A stretch of DNA of 11,956 nt from Actinomycetes bacterium (lineage in GTDB: Bacteria; Actinomycetota; Actinomycetes; Mycobacteriales; Micromonosporaceae): NCBI GenBank assembly GCA_021793335.1, contig JAJYSW010000091.1:1-11956 (forward strand), given 5' to 3'. How positions within the stretch are numbered: position 1 is the stretch's first letter; each line of letters opens with the position of its first letter. Below are positions 6,009 to 11,867 of the stretch, one piece after another. The notes under the pieces are model-generated. The model saw nothing but the letters and a program-made list of their open reading frames with translations, did no database searches and was not told the origin of the DNA. The translations under genes and the position numbers were made by a program.

Positions 6009-6470
6009 ATGAAGATCATTCTGACTCATGAGGTCGCCAAACTGGGGTCGGCCGGTGACGTCGTCGAGGTCAAGCCCGGCTACGGACGCAACTACCTGCT
6101 GCCTCAGGGCCTGGCGATCGCCTGGACCAAGGGTGGTCAGAAGCAGGTCGACGCGATCCAGCGCGCCCGCGCCGCCCGCCAGATCAACGATCTGGACCAG
6201 GCTCGCGAGGTGGCCGATCAGCTGAAGCACACCGACGCCCACATCGTCGCCCGGGTGGGCGACGCGGGCCGGCTCTTCGGCTCCATCACCGCGGCCGATG
6301 TCGTCGATGCCGTCGATGCGGCCGGCGGCCCGAAGATCGACCGCCGCCGCGTCGAGCTGCCGGGGACGATCAAGTCCATCGGCACCTATGACATCACGGT
6401 GAAACTGCACCCGGAGGTGACCGCGAAGTTCAAGCTTCAGGTGACCCCCGCCAAGCGCCGCAAGAAGTAG
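6009..6470 (+). CDS. rplI: 50S ribosomal protein bL9
   Basis: A 153-residue bL9, normal length. The N-terminal rRNA-binding domain has the signature G-x(2)-G-x(4)-V-x(2)-G-[FY]-x(2)-N-[FY]-L, seen here as GSAGDVVEVKPGYGRNYLLP. A long connecting helix (about residues 45-75, rich in Ala, Arg and Gln) joins it to the C-terminal domain with RLFGSITAADV and GTYDITVKLHPEV. bL9 binds 23S rRNA near L1 and affects reading-frame maintenance. The Shine-Dalgarno AAGGAG precedes the ATG. It is the last gene of the operon and is followed by a strong hairpin. Confidence 0.97.
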   Translation: MKIILTHEVAKLGSAGDVVEVKPGYGRNYLLPQGLAIAWTKGGQKQVDAIQRARAARQINDLDQAREVADQLKHTDAHIVARVGDAGRLFGSITAADVVDAVDAAGGPKIDRRRVELPGTIKSIGTYDITVKLHPEVTAKFKLQVTPAKRRKK

Positions 6471-6483
6471 CGCCGAACGAACG

Positions 6484-6514
6484 AGGCCCGCGATCGCACG
6501 GCGATCGCGGGCCT
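6484..6514 (+). terminator. 14-bp hairpin ending the rpsF operon, probably bidirectional
   Basis: AGGCCCGCGATCGC (6484-6497) and GCGATCGCGGGCCT (6501-6514) are perfect complements around an ACG triloop, 13 nt after the rplI stop. The convergent membrane-protein gene stops 11 nt away on the other side, so one hairpin can serve both. The plus-strand tail TTCGCTC is only weakly T-rich. Confidence 0.75.
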
Positions 6515-6524
6515 TCGCTCATGT

Positions 6525-6914
6525 TCACACCACCCAGCCCGCGGTCCGCAGCACCACCGTCACCAGGCCCGCGCCCAGGACCGCCGCGGCCGTCCCCGCG
6601 ACTCCGGCGCGCCATCCCGCGCGCGGCAGACGCAGCAGCACCGCCACCAGCAGACTCGCCGTCAACGACGAACCGAGCCACGCCCAACCGCCCGCGATCG
6701 TCGTGGAGATCCGGGCCATCGCCGAGCAGCCGGTGTCGATGCAGTTCTCCTCCACCGCCGGGTGCGTGAACACCCACACCAGGTACACGAACCCCGGCAC
6801 GAGGTACCACGCGAGCGTCACCAGCAGCGTCGGGGTGAACGCCCGTTCCCCGGGCCGGTCGTCGCCCTCGGGGTCCAGGCGCGGGCGCTGCTCGGAGCGC
6901 TGGTTCTCGGTCAT
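6525..6914 (-). CDS. Small membrane protein, three predicted helices, unknown function
   Basis: A 129-residue protein that I cannot assign to a family. A charged N-terminus of about 25 residues (MTENQRSEQRPRLDPEGDD) is followed by three hydrophobic segments: LLVTLAWYLVPGFVYLVWVF, a second around GSSLTASLLVAVLLRL, and a third around AGTAAAVLGAGLVTVVL. Between the first and second lies an extracytoplasmic-looking loop with two cysteines (ENCIDTGCSAM) that could form a disulfide. The frame stays open upstream to 7157, but that extension crosses the DnaA-box region and lacks coding character. I chose the ATG at 6914 because it has AAAGG 7 nt upstream and starts the plausible protein. The gene converges on rplI and shares its terminator. 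Confidence 0.75.
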   Translation of the reverse strand: MTENQRSEQRPRLDPEGDDRPGERAFTPTLLVTLAWYLVPGFVYLVWVFTHPAVEENCIDTGCSAMARISTTIAGGWAWLGSSLTASLLVAVLLRLPRAGWRAGVAGTAAAVLGAGLVTVVLRTAGWVV

Positions 6915-6976
6915 CTCGGACCTTTCGTCACTGCGGGGGCCGGCGCGGAGCGCGGTGGGCTCGGTCTCCACCATCA

Positions 6977-6989
6977 TGCCAAGTTGGCA
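6977..6989. promoter_or_regulatory. 13-bp perfect palindrome, possible operator
   Basis: TGCCAAGTTGGCA is perfectly symmetric about its central G. It lies 63 bp upstream of the membrane-protein start and next to the AT-rich DnaA-box region. It could be an operator for the minus-strand gene. I cannot name the regulator. Confidence 0.35.
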
Positions 6990-7000
6990 CGAAGAAAATT

Positions 7001-7118
7001 TCATCCACAGGACGTGGATAAAGAAATGGCAGGTCAAGGGCGTTACGTGAATGAAAATCCTGTTCTTGTCCACAGGTTGTCCACAGGTTCGAGGGCAGTT
7101 ATCCACAGGTTGTCCACA
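7001..7118. promoter_or_regulatory. Cluster of six DnaA boxes upstream of dnaB
   Basis: Plus-strand boxes are TCATCCACA (7001-7009, one mismatch), TTGTCCACA (7066-7074, 7077-7085 and 7110-7118) and the consensus TTATCCACA (7099-7107). One minus-strand box, TTATCCACG (7021-7013, one mismatch), faces the first. The four right-hand boxes start at 7066, 7077, 7099 and 7110, exactly on an 11-bp grid with one empty slot at 7088; each is followed by GG. The 75 nt from 6991 to 7065 contain 32 G or C (43%), far below the surrounding DNA, and separate the two groups. This looks like a DnaA-binding locus that could control dnaB or the divergent gene, titrate DnaA, or act as an accessory origin element. 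No dnaA, dnaN or rpmH is nearby, so I do not call it oriC. Confidence 0.8.
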
Positions 7119-7186
7119 GGGGCGTTTGCATAGGTGCCGCAGACGACATAGCGTCATTGAGGCCGCTCGGCGTCATACTCGGGCGG

Positions 7187-7192
7187 TAGATT
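7187..7192 (+). promoter_or_regulatory. Possible -10 element of dnaB
   Basis: TAGATT fits TAnnnT and would start transcription near 7199, 30 nt before the dnaB ATG. No good -35 is seen at normal spacing; the nearest candidate, TTGAGG at 7157-7162, is 24 bp away. The DnaA boxes end about 70 bp upstream of this element. Confidence 0.3.
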
Positions 7193-7228
7193 CGCCATGA
7201 ACGTACGGTGAGCAGAGGGGGTGGCGAA

Positions 7229-8668
7229 ATGACCGACGTGTCCACCGAGGGCGGCTACCCTCGCGGCCCCAACGGCACTCGGACCGCCGGAGGGCCCTAC
7301 TTCGGCGAGCCCCCGCCGGAGGACCACTTCGGTGGCGCCCGCACCTATGAGCGCACCCCGCCCCAAGACCTGGCCGCCGAACAGTCCGTCCTCGGCGGCA
7401 TGCTCATGAGCAAGGACGCCATCGCCGATGTCGTCGAGACCCTCAAAGCCGCCGACTTCTACAAACCGAGCCACGGCATCATCTTCGACGTCATCACCGA
7501 TAAGTTCGCGGGCGGCGAGCCCGCCGACGCCGTCACCGTCGCCGCTGCGCTCGCCGACTCCGGCGATCTGGGGAAGATCGGCGGCGGACCCTACCTGCAC
7601 GACCTGCTCGACGCCGTGCCCACCGCCGCGAACGCCGGCTACTACGCCCGCATCGTCAAGGACAAGGCGATCCTGCGCCGCCTCATCGAGGCCGGCACCA
7701 AGGTCGTCCAATACGGCTACGGTGGCGGCCAAGGCGGGCGCGACATCGACGATCTCGTCGACCTCGCCCAACAGGCCGTCTACGACGTCACCGATAAACG
7801 CCAGAGCGAGGACTTCTCGATCCTGTCCGATCTCCTCCAGCCCGCCATGGACGAGATCGAGGCGATCGGCGCCAACCAAGGCGTCCTCACCGGCGTGCCC
7901 ACCGGTTTCGCCGACCTCGACCGGCTCCTCTCAGGTCTCCAGCCCGGCCAGCTCATCATCGTCGCCGGACGGCCCGGCCTCGGCAAGTCCACCGCCGCGA
8001 TGGACTTCATGCGGCACGCCTCGCTCCACCACCGGCACGCCGCCGCGCTGTTCAGCCTGGAGATGAGCAAACTCGAAATCGTCATGCGCCTGCTGAGCGC
8101 CGAGACCCGCGTCCCGATGCACGTCCTGCGATCAGGAGAACTGTCCGACGATGACTGGACGCGCCTGGCCAAGCGGATGGGCGACATCTCCGAGGCGCCG
8201 CTGTTCGTCGATGACACCGCCTCGATGACGATGATGGAGATCCGCGCCAAGGCCCGGCGGCTCAAGCAGCGCCACGACCTCAAGCTCATGGTGGTCGATT
8301 ACCTCCAGCTCATGACCTCGCCGAAGAAGACCGAATCGAGGCAGCAGGAGGTCTCCGAGATCAGCCGTGGCCTCAAACTCCTGGCCAAGGAGATCGAGTG
8401 CCCGGTGATCGCGGTCGCACAGCTCAACCGCGGCCCCGAACAGCGCACCGATAAGCGCCCCCAGCTCAGCGACCTTCGCGAGTCCGGCTCGCTTGAGCAG
8501 GACGCTGACGTCGTGCTCCTGCTGCATCGCGACGACTACTACGACAAGGAATCGCCGCGCGCCGGAGAGGCCGATTTCATCGTCGCCAAGCACCGCAACG
8601 GGGCCACCGACACGATCACGGTGGCCGCCCAATTGCACCTGTCCCGCTTCGTCGACATGGCGGTCTGA
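7229..8668 (+). CDS. dnaB: Replicative DNA helicase DnaB
   Basis: A 479-residue hexameric 5'-3' helicase that unwinds the replication fork and contacts primase. After a Gly/Pro-rich N-terminal tail of about 40 residues comes the DnaB N-domain (PPQDLAAEQSVLGGMLMS, then KPSHGIIFDVI). The RecA-like motor has Walker A GRPGLGKST (residues 247-255), the H1a/H2 region LFSLEMSKLEIVMRLLSAE, Walker B LMVVDYLQLM, and the motifs VAQLNRGPEQR and SGSLEQDADVV. Length fits the family. Walker A, a common intein insertion site in actinobacterial DnaB, is uninterrupted. I chose the ATG at 7229 because GAGGGGGTGG lies about 5 nt upstream; an in-frame GTG at 7208 would add seven residues without a Shine-Dalgarno. 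The gene follows the DnaA-box cluster. Confidence 0.97.
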   Translation: MTDVSTEGGYPRGPNGTRTAGGPYFGEPPPEDHFGGARTYERTPPQDLAAEQSVLGGMLMSKDAIADVVETLKAADFYKPSHGIIFDVITDKFAGGEPADAVTVAAALADSGDLGKIGGGPYLHDLLDAVPTAANAGYYARIVKDKAILRRLIEAGTKVVQYGYGGGQGGRDIDDLVDLAQQAVYDVTDKRQSEDFSILSDLLQPAMDEIEAIGANQGVLTGVPTGFADLDRLLSGLQPGQLIIVAGRPGLGKSTAAMDFMRHASLHHRHAAALFSLEMSKLEIVMRLLSAETRVPMHVLRSGELSDDDWTRLAKRMGDISEAPLFVDDTASMTMMEIRAKARRLKQRHDLKLMVVDYLQLMTSPKKTESRQQEVSEISRGLKLLAKEIECPVIAVAQLNRGPEQRTDKRPQLSDLRESGSLEQDADVVLLLHRDDYYDKESPRAGEADFIVAKHRNGATDTITVAAQLHLSRFVDMAV

Positions 8669-8699
8669 GTGCGGAAAACGCTTCGCGCTCACGGCGTTC

Positions 8700-8738
8700 G
8701 GCCGCGGTGCGGCCCCGGGGACCGGGCGAATCGCCCGG
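8700..8738 (+). terminator. Tandem hairpins after dnaB
   Basis: GGCCGC/GCGGCC with a GGT loop (8700-8714) is followed by a perfect 7-bp stem CCGGGCG/CGCCCGG with an AAT loop (8722-8738). They lie 32-70 nt past the dnaB stop in the convergent gap before the zinc-ribbon gene. No U-tract is present. Confidence 0.45.
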
Positions 8739-8785
8739 CCGTCCGACATCACCGGGCTCAGCTCTTCCGTGCCTCGAACACCGTG

Positions 8786-8799
8786 CGGCCCGGGGGCCG
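8786..8799 (-). terminator. Short GC hairpin after the zinc-ribbon gene
   Basis: CGGCC (8786-8790) and GGCCG (8795-8799) pair around a CGGG loop, 6 nt past the stop codon of the minus-strand zinc-ribbon gene. This is a weak structural call. Confidence 0.3.
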
Positions 8800-8805
8800 T
8801 GCGGA

Positions 8806-9096
8806 TCAGTCGTCGAAGAGCTCGGCGAAGAACGAGCGCTTCTTCTTTTTCTTGTAGTAATAGTCGTCATGGCGACGCCGGTCGTCGTAGCGCCGGTCGT
8901 CATAGCGGGGCTCTTCGCGGTACTGGGGCGTGGGCGCACTCTGCCTGCCGTTGAACGCGGCTTCGGCGTCGAGGAGGTGTTCCAGCTCGCCGCGGTCGAG
9001 GAAGATCCCGCGGCATTCGGTGCACTGGTCGACGGTGACGCGGTTGCGCTCGTACTGGCGCATCGGTGCACTGCATTTGGGACAGGTGATCTGCAT
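8806..9096 (-). CDS. TFIIB-type zinc-ribbon protein (zf-TFIIB family)
   Basis: A 96-residue protein. Residues 1-45 form a zinc ribbon with two CxxC pairs, CPKC (Cys5, Cys8) and CTEC (Cys25, Cys28), followed by RGIFLDRGELEHLL, the typical end of bacterial zf-TFIIB domains. The remainder is a low-complexity tail with repeated YDDRR/HDD units, three tyrosines, five lysines and the tip FFAELFDD. Zinc ribbons of this kind bind nucleic acid or protein; the function of this family is not established. I chose the ATG at 9096 because TACCGT lies exactly 6 nt upstream, giving a leaderless start right before the domain. An upstream in-frame ATG at 9111 would add MYRDA and overlap that -10. The gene is convergent with dnaB. 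Confidence 0.88.
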   Translation of the reverse strand: MQITCPKCSAPMRQYERNRVTVDQCTECRGIFLDRGELEHLLDAEAAFNGRQSAPTPQYREEPRYDDRRYDDRRRHDDYYYKKKKKRSFFAELFDD

Positions 9097-9108
9097 GGCG
9101 TCACGGTA
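9097..9108 (-). promoter_or_regulatory. Leaderless -10 element for the zinc-ribbon gene
   Basis: On the minus strand TACCGT (9108 to 9103) lies 6 nt before the ATG at 9096, and no Shine-Dalgarno is present. A T-rich stretch (six T) lies just upstream of it. Confidence 0.5.
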
Positions 9109-9214
9109 CATGGAAAAAAGCAAGGGATCACTCGTCGGAGTGCCGCATCCGCCCCTGCCGCACACCGCTGCCCTGTGCGCCACCGACAGTGGCGCCATGA
9201 GCGTCGACACGTGG

Positions 9215-9235
9215 CGACGCCGCCCCTCGGCGTCG
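9215..9235 (-). terminator. 8-bp hairpin after the GT87-like gene
   Basis: CGACGCCG (9215-9222) and CGGCGTCG (9228-9235) are perfect complements around a 5-nt loop, 7 nt past the stop codon of the membrane glycosyltransferase-like gene. There is no U-tract. Confidence 0.5.
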
Positions 9236-9242
9236 TCCTCCG

Positions 9243-10508
9243 TCAACGCCACCATTCGACGAGCAGCGACGGCCCCGGGCTCAGAGCGACGGTCTCGGTA
9301 TTCGGCTGCTGCGGAGCGGTGGCGGCGGCGTCCCGCAGCGGCAGCCACCATCCTATGAGGATCACGGGGTACAGGAGATAGCCGAACCGCGTCGAGGGCA
9401 TGAGCAGGAACGCCGTCGACAGGCCCACGGCGCTCCACAGCGCCGCCGCCGCGGCCGTCTCAGGCGGGCGACGCCACAGCAGTACCGCGATGAGCAGCGC
9501 CGCCGCCCCCAGCAGCGCGGGTGCCATGAACTCCCCGGCGGGGACGTACCGGGCCACGAGGAACCCGGGCAGCGGCGATTGGGCGGGCGATTCGACCACG
9601 CCGTGTCCGAGGCCGAAGGCCAGCACGTTGTCGACGAAGCCGCGCGGATCGGTCAGCAGGATCGGGAGCATCGTCACCGCGACGGGAACGGCGAAACCGA
9701 GCAGGTAGCGGCGCAGGGCCGTCCGCGGACCCGAGCGTTTCCAGATCAGGAACGCCAGGACCACCGCGACCGGCCAGGCGAACAGCTTCAGGGCCGCGGC
9801 CCCGCCGATCGCGAACCCGGCCGCGAGCGAGCGCCCGCGAGCCTGGCACGCCAGCGCGAGCACCATCAGGCCGGCCACGGGCATGTCGTCGCCGCCGGTG
9901 GTGAACGTCAAGGCGCACACGGGGAAGATGACACTCGCCTGGAAGGCGCGCAGCAGTGGGCCCTTGCCGGCGCGCCCGCGCAGGAGCATGGTGGCCGCGA
10001 ACAGGCATGCGGCCGTGGCGAGCGCGAAGTACAGGCGTGCGTCGGTCCACCAATGTTCGCCGGACAGCGCCGCGGGGAGTCCGAACAGGGCCATGCCCGG
10101 CTGGTAGGGGTGGTACCCCAGGAGTGGTTCGGGCAGGGCTGCGATCGCTCCGGCGTGGAGGTAGGGACTGCCGGTCTCCAGGAGCCGGTGCCCGGCCGCT
10201 TCGATGACCTGGACCTCTTCTTGGGCTCGGCCGGTGCCGCCGCCCGCCCGCTCGACGGCCTGCGCGATCAGGGGGACGGCGACGACGGCGGCGGCGGTCG
10301 CCGCGGCGACGAGCATGCGCTTGAACCAGGCGACGCCCGGCTGTGTCAGCAGCATCGCGGCGACGAGCGCGGCGGGCGCGTAGCCGCCGACGGCGATGGC
10401 GCCCCAGTGTTCGTGCGGTGTCAGGGTCGTCCACAGCGCGGTGGCGCCGGCGAAGAGTGCGGAGGCGCCGTAGAAGACGAGATCGATGGTCAGGGGACGC
10501 TTGGACAC
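9243..10508 (-). CDS. Polytopic membrane protein, GT87 (DUF2029)-like glycosyltransferase
   Basis: A 421-residue integral membrane protein with roughly ten hydrophobic helices, from LVFYGASALFAGATALW near the N-terminus to LLYPVILIGWWLPL near the end. The second loop has the GT-C-like pattern TGSPYLHAG then LGYHPYQPGMALFGLPAAL. FTTGGDDMP and AALKLFAWPVAVVLAFLIW follow later. These resemble GT87 polyprenol-phosphate mannosyltransferases of actinobacteria, which extend lipoglycans at the outer face of the membrane. The sugar and acceptor cannot be inferred, and other GT-C families are possible. The GTG at 10508 starts the protein (VSKRPLTIDLVFY) without a Shine-Dalgarno. It overlaps the end of the upstream HATPase gene by 19 nt, so the two are probably cotranscribed, although a TACGCT 7 nt upstream could give a separate leaderless transcript. 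Confidence 0.78.
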   Translation of the reverse strand: MSKRPLTIDLVFYGASALFAGATALWTTLTPHEHWGAIAVGGYAPAALVAAMLLTQPGVAWFKRMLVAAATAAAVVAVPLIAQAVERAGGGTGRAQEEVQVIEAAGHRLLETGSPYLHAGAIAALPEPLLGYHPYQPGMALFGLPAALSGEHWWTDARLYFALATAACLFAATMLLRGRAGKGPLLRAFQASVIFPVCALTFTTGGDDMPVAGLMVLALACQARGRSLAAGFAIGGAAALKLFAWPVAVVLAFLIWKRSGPRTALRRYLLGFAVPVAVTMLPILLTDPRGFVDNVLAFGLGHGVVESPAQSPLPGFLVARYVPAGEFMAPALLGAAALLIAVLLWRRPPETAAAAALWSAVGLSTAFLLMPSTRFGYLLYPVILIGWWLPLRDAAATAPQQPNTETVALSPGPSLLVEWWR

Positions 10509-10918
10509 GCGTTTAAGCGTACGGGGATGCGCGCCCACACTTCCTGCGTGCCGTCGCTGCGTGAGCGGGCGCCCCAGTCGCTGGATAGTTTGGACACGAT
10601 GAACATGCCTCGGCCGTGGGCGGAGTCGAGATCGACGGTGCAGACGTGCGGGCGGGTGGGAGCGCCGCCGTCGACGACGCGGACCTCGACGTCGTGCGAG
10701 TCGATGCTGCATGAGACGCACAGGTCCCCGGCGGGGAGCGGCCTGGCGTGGCGGACCGCGTTGGAGACCAGTTCAGTGGCGCATACGAGGAGGTCGTCAC
10801 GGCAGTCTTCGGGGAGGTCGGGGAGGGATTCGCGGAGCCAGCGCCGGACGATGGTGGGGGCGCCGGACTGGTGGGGTACGCGAAGGCGCTCAGGCGTCGG
10901 TTTCGCCGTTGGCATCAT
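10490..10918 (-). CDS. HATPase_c_2 (RsbW-like) ATP-binding regulatory protein
   Basis: A 142-residue protein with a single GHKL ATPase domain of the anti-sigma-factor/serine-kinase (RsbW, SpoIIAB) type. The N-box is ELVSNAVRHA (Glu49, Asn53, His57), the G1 box VVDGGAP (Asp83, Gly85) and the G2 box HGRGMFIVSKL (Gly102, Gly104). In actinobacteria such solo proteins are numerous, often without an adjacent sigma factor. Many sit beside XRE-DUF5753 and DUF397 genes, none of which appears here. Its partner is unknown. I chose the ATG at 10918 because GGGAGGGG lies 3-5 nt upstream. The frame also opens with an ATG at 10945, 5 nt after a TATAAC -10, so a leaderless longer form (adding MARTRWEGF) is possible. 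It overlaps the membrane-protein gene downstream. Confidence 0.85.
   Translation of the reverse strand: MMPTAKPTPERLRVPHQSGAPTIVRRWLRESLPDLPEDCRDDLLVCATELVSNAVRHARPLPAGDLCVSCSIDSHDVEVRVVDGGAPTRPHVCTVDLDSAHGRGMFIVSKLSSDWGARSRSDGTQEVWARIPVRLNACPSVP
10509..10521 (-). promoter_or_regulatory. Possible leaderless -10 inside the HATPase gene
   Basis: On the minus strand TACGCT (10521 to 10516) lies 7 nt before the GTG at 10508. It could give the membrane-protein gene its own leaderless transcript, but it lies inside the coding end of the HATPase gene and may be chance. Confidence 0.3.
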
Positions 10919-10950
10919 GAACCCCTCCCACCTGGTTCGCGCCATCGAAA

Positions 10951-10974
10951 GTTATACAGCAACCTACCTGTTGC
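10951..10974 (-). promoter_or_regulatory. Promoter and dyad operator of the HATPase gene
   Basis: A good -10, TATAAC (10956 to 10951), is present on the minus strand, but no -35 lies at normal spacing. The -35 region is instead occupied by an inverted repeat, GCAAC (10959-10963) and GTTGC (10970-10974), with a 6-nt centre. A weak or missing -35 overlapped by a dyad suggests regulator-dependent transcription. The transcript would start near 10945, giving a leader of about 27 nt to the Shine-Dalgarno-led ATG at 10918. Confidence 0.5.
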
Positions 10975-11080
10975 AAAGCCTCGACGCCAGCATTACAGAC
11001 GGACGCAGAGTGCGTCATCGGCGCTCGGCCGCCGCCTGGTCCGGGCGGCCGAGCACCGGTGCGAAGTGGTGTGCGAGCCG

Positions 11081-11818
11081 TCAGTCGGCGGCTCCCATGA
11101 GCGCTTCGCGCACGGCGGCGGGCCGGTCGGTGAAGATGAGGTCGACTCCGGCCTCGGCCATGCGGCGGGCGGTGTCGGGATCGTTGACGGTCCAGACCCA
11201 GGCTTCGTAGCCCTGTTCGCGGGTGCGTTCGACGAAGGAGGAGGATTCGGCGTAGTCGACACGTGAGCTGAGGATCTGGATGTCTTCAGGCGGGCGGCGG
11301 AACGGGTATTCGAAGATCCATGCCAAGGGGGTCTTGCAGTCCAGTTCGCGCCAGGTCTTCAGGGCCGCCCGCGAGAAGGACATGACGGTGACGTCCAGGC
11401 CGGGCCAGCGGCGCAGGGTCTCCCAGAGCCGCATTTCCAGGCGAGGCCCGAACTTGGAGGGGTGTTTGGCCTCGATGAGGAGTTTGATCGCTTTGCCGGA
11501 GTCGATGACGAGACCGAAGAGGTCTTCGAGGGTGGCGATGTGGGCGGCTTCGGGATCGTCGCCGCAGTCGGGGTGGCGGGCCGCGAAGTTGTATTCGCGG
11601 AGCTGATCGAGGGTGAGGTCGGACACGGCGCCTTTGCCGTCGGAGGTCCGTCTGATGGTGCGGTCGTGGTGGAGCACCAGGTGGCCGTCCGCGGTCAATC
11701 TGATGTCGCATTCGAAGCCGTCGGCGCCTTCGACGATCGCCTGGCGGTACGCGGCCAGGGAGTGTTCGGGGAGGAACTCGTTGGCGCCTCGGTGGGCGGC
11801 GATCAGCGGTATTGCCAC
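11081..11818 (-). CDS. Glycerophosphodiester phosphodiesterase (GDPD, UgpQ type)
   Basis: A 245-residue cytoplasmic enzyme expected to hydrolyse glycerophosphodiesters to glycerol-3-phosphate and an alcohol. Catalytic signatures are AHRG (His9, Arg10) followed by E-H-S at residues 18-20, ECDIRLTADGHLVLHHD (Glu36, Asp38, His51), and IEAKHPSKFG, which carries a further acidic metal ligand. The C-terminal AWVWTVNDPDTARRMAEAG and LIFTDRP are typical of the family. It has normal length for bacterial cytosolic GDPDs and no signal peptide. The GTG at 11818 is preceded by TATCGT exactly 6 nt upstream and no Shine-Dalgarno, consistent with a leaderless mRNA. The HATPase gene lies 163 nt downstream in the same direction behind its own promoter. 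Confidence 0.93.
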   Translation of the reverse strand: MAIPLIAAHRGANEFLPEHSLAAYRQAIVEGADGFECDIRLTADGHLVLHHDRTIRRTSDGKGAVSDLTLDQLREYNFAARHPDCGDDPEAAHIATLEDLFGLVIDSGKAIKLLIEAKHPSKFGPRLEMRLWETLRRWPGLDVTVMSFSRAALKTWRELDCKTPLAWIFEYPFRRPPEDIQILSSRVDYAESSSFVERTREQGYEAWVWTVNDPDTARRMAEAGVDLIFTDRPAAVREALMGAAD

Positions 11819-11830
11819 ACCACGACGATA
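11819..11830 (-). promoter_or_regulatory. Leaderless -10 element for the GDPD gene
   Basis: On the minus strand TATCGT (11830 to 11825) lies 6 nt before the GTG at 11818, with no Shine-Dalgarno between. Confidence 0.5.
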
Positions 11831-11867
11831 ACCGGTGCGCGGAGATCGGGCGGCGGGCCGAGCGGCA

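Noticed and set aside
7001..7118. Chromosomal origin oriC
   Set aside because: The DnaA boxes and AT-rich patch are suggestive, but dnaA, dnaN and rpmH are absent. In related actinobacteria oriC lies between dnaA and dnaN. Six boxes are also fewer than the large arrays typical of high-GC actinobacterial origins.
6915..7157. N-terminal extension of the membrane-protein frame
   Set aside because: The extension translates the DnaA boxes into repeated Cys/Gln/Pro/Val segments, lacks third-position GC bias, and has no Shine-Dalgarno. The internal ATG at 6914 is better.
7967..7995. Intein in dnaB
   Set aside because: The Walker A region GRPGLGKST is continuous and the protein has normal length, so the common intein site is empty.
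9579..11210. Long plus-strand open frame across the GT87-like, HATPase and GDPD genes
   Set aside because: It spans three well-supported minus-strand genes and two intergenic regions. Its translation is low-complexity Gly/Arg-rich, typical of a GC-driven shadow frame.
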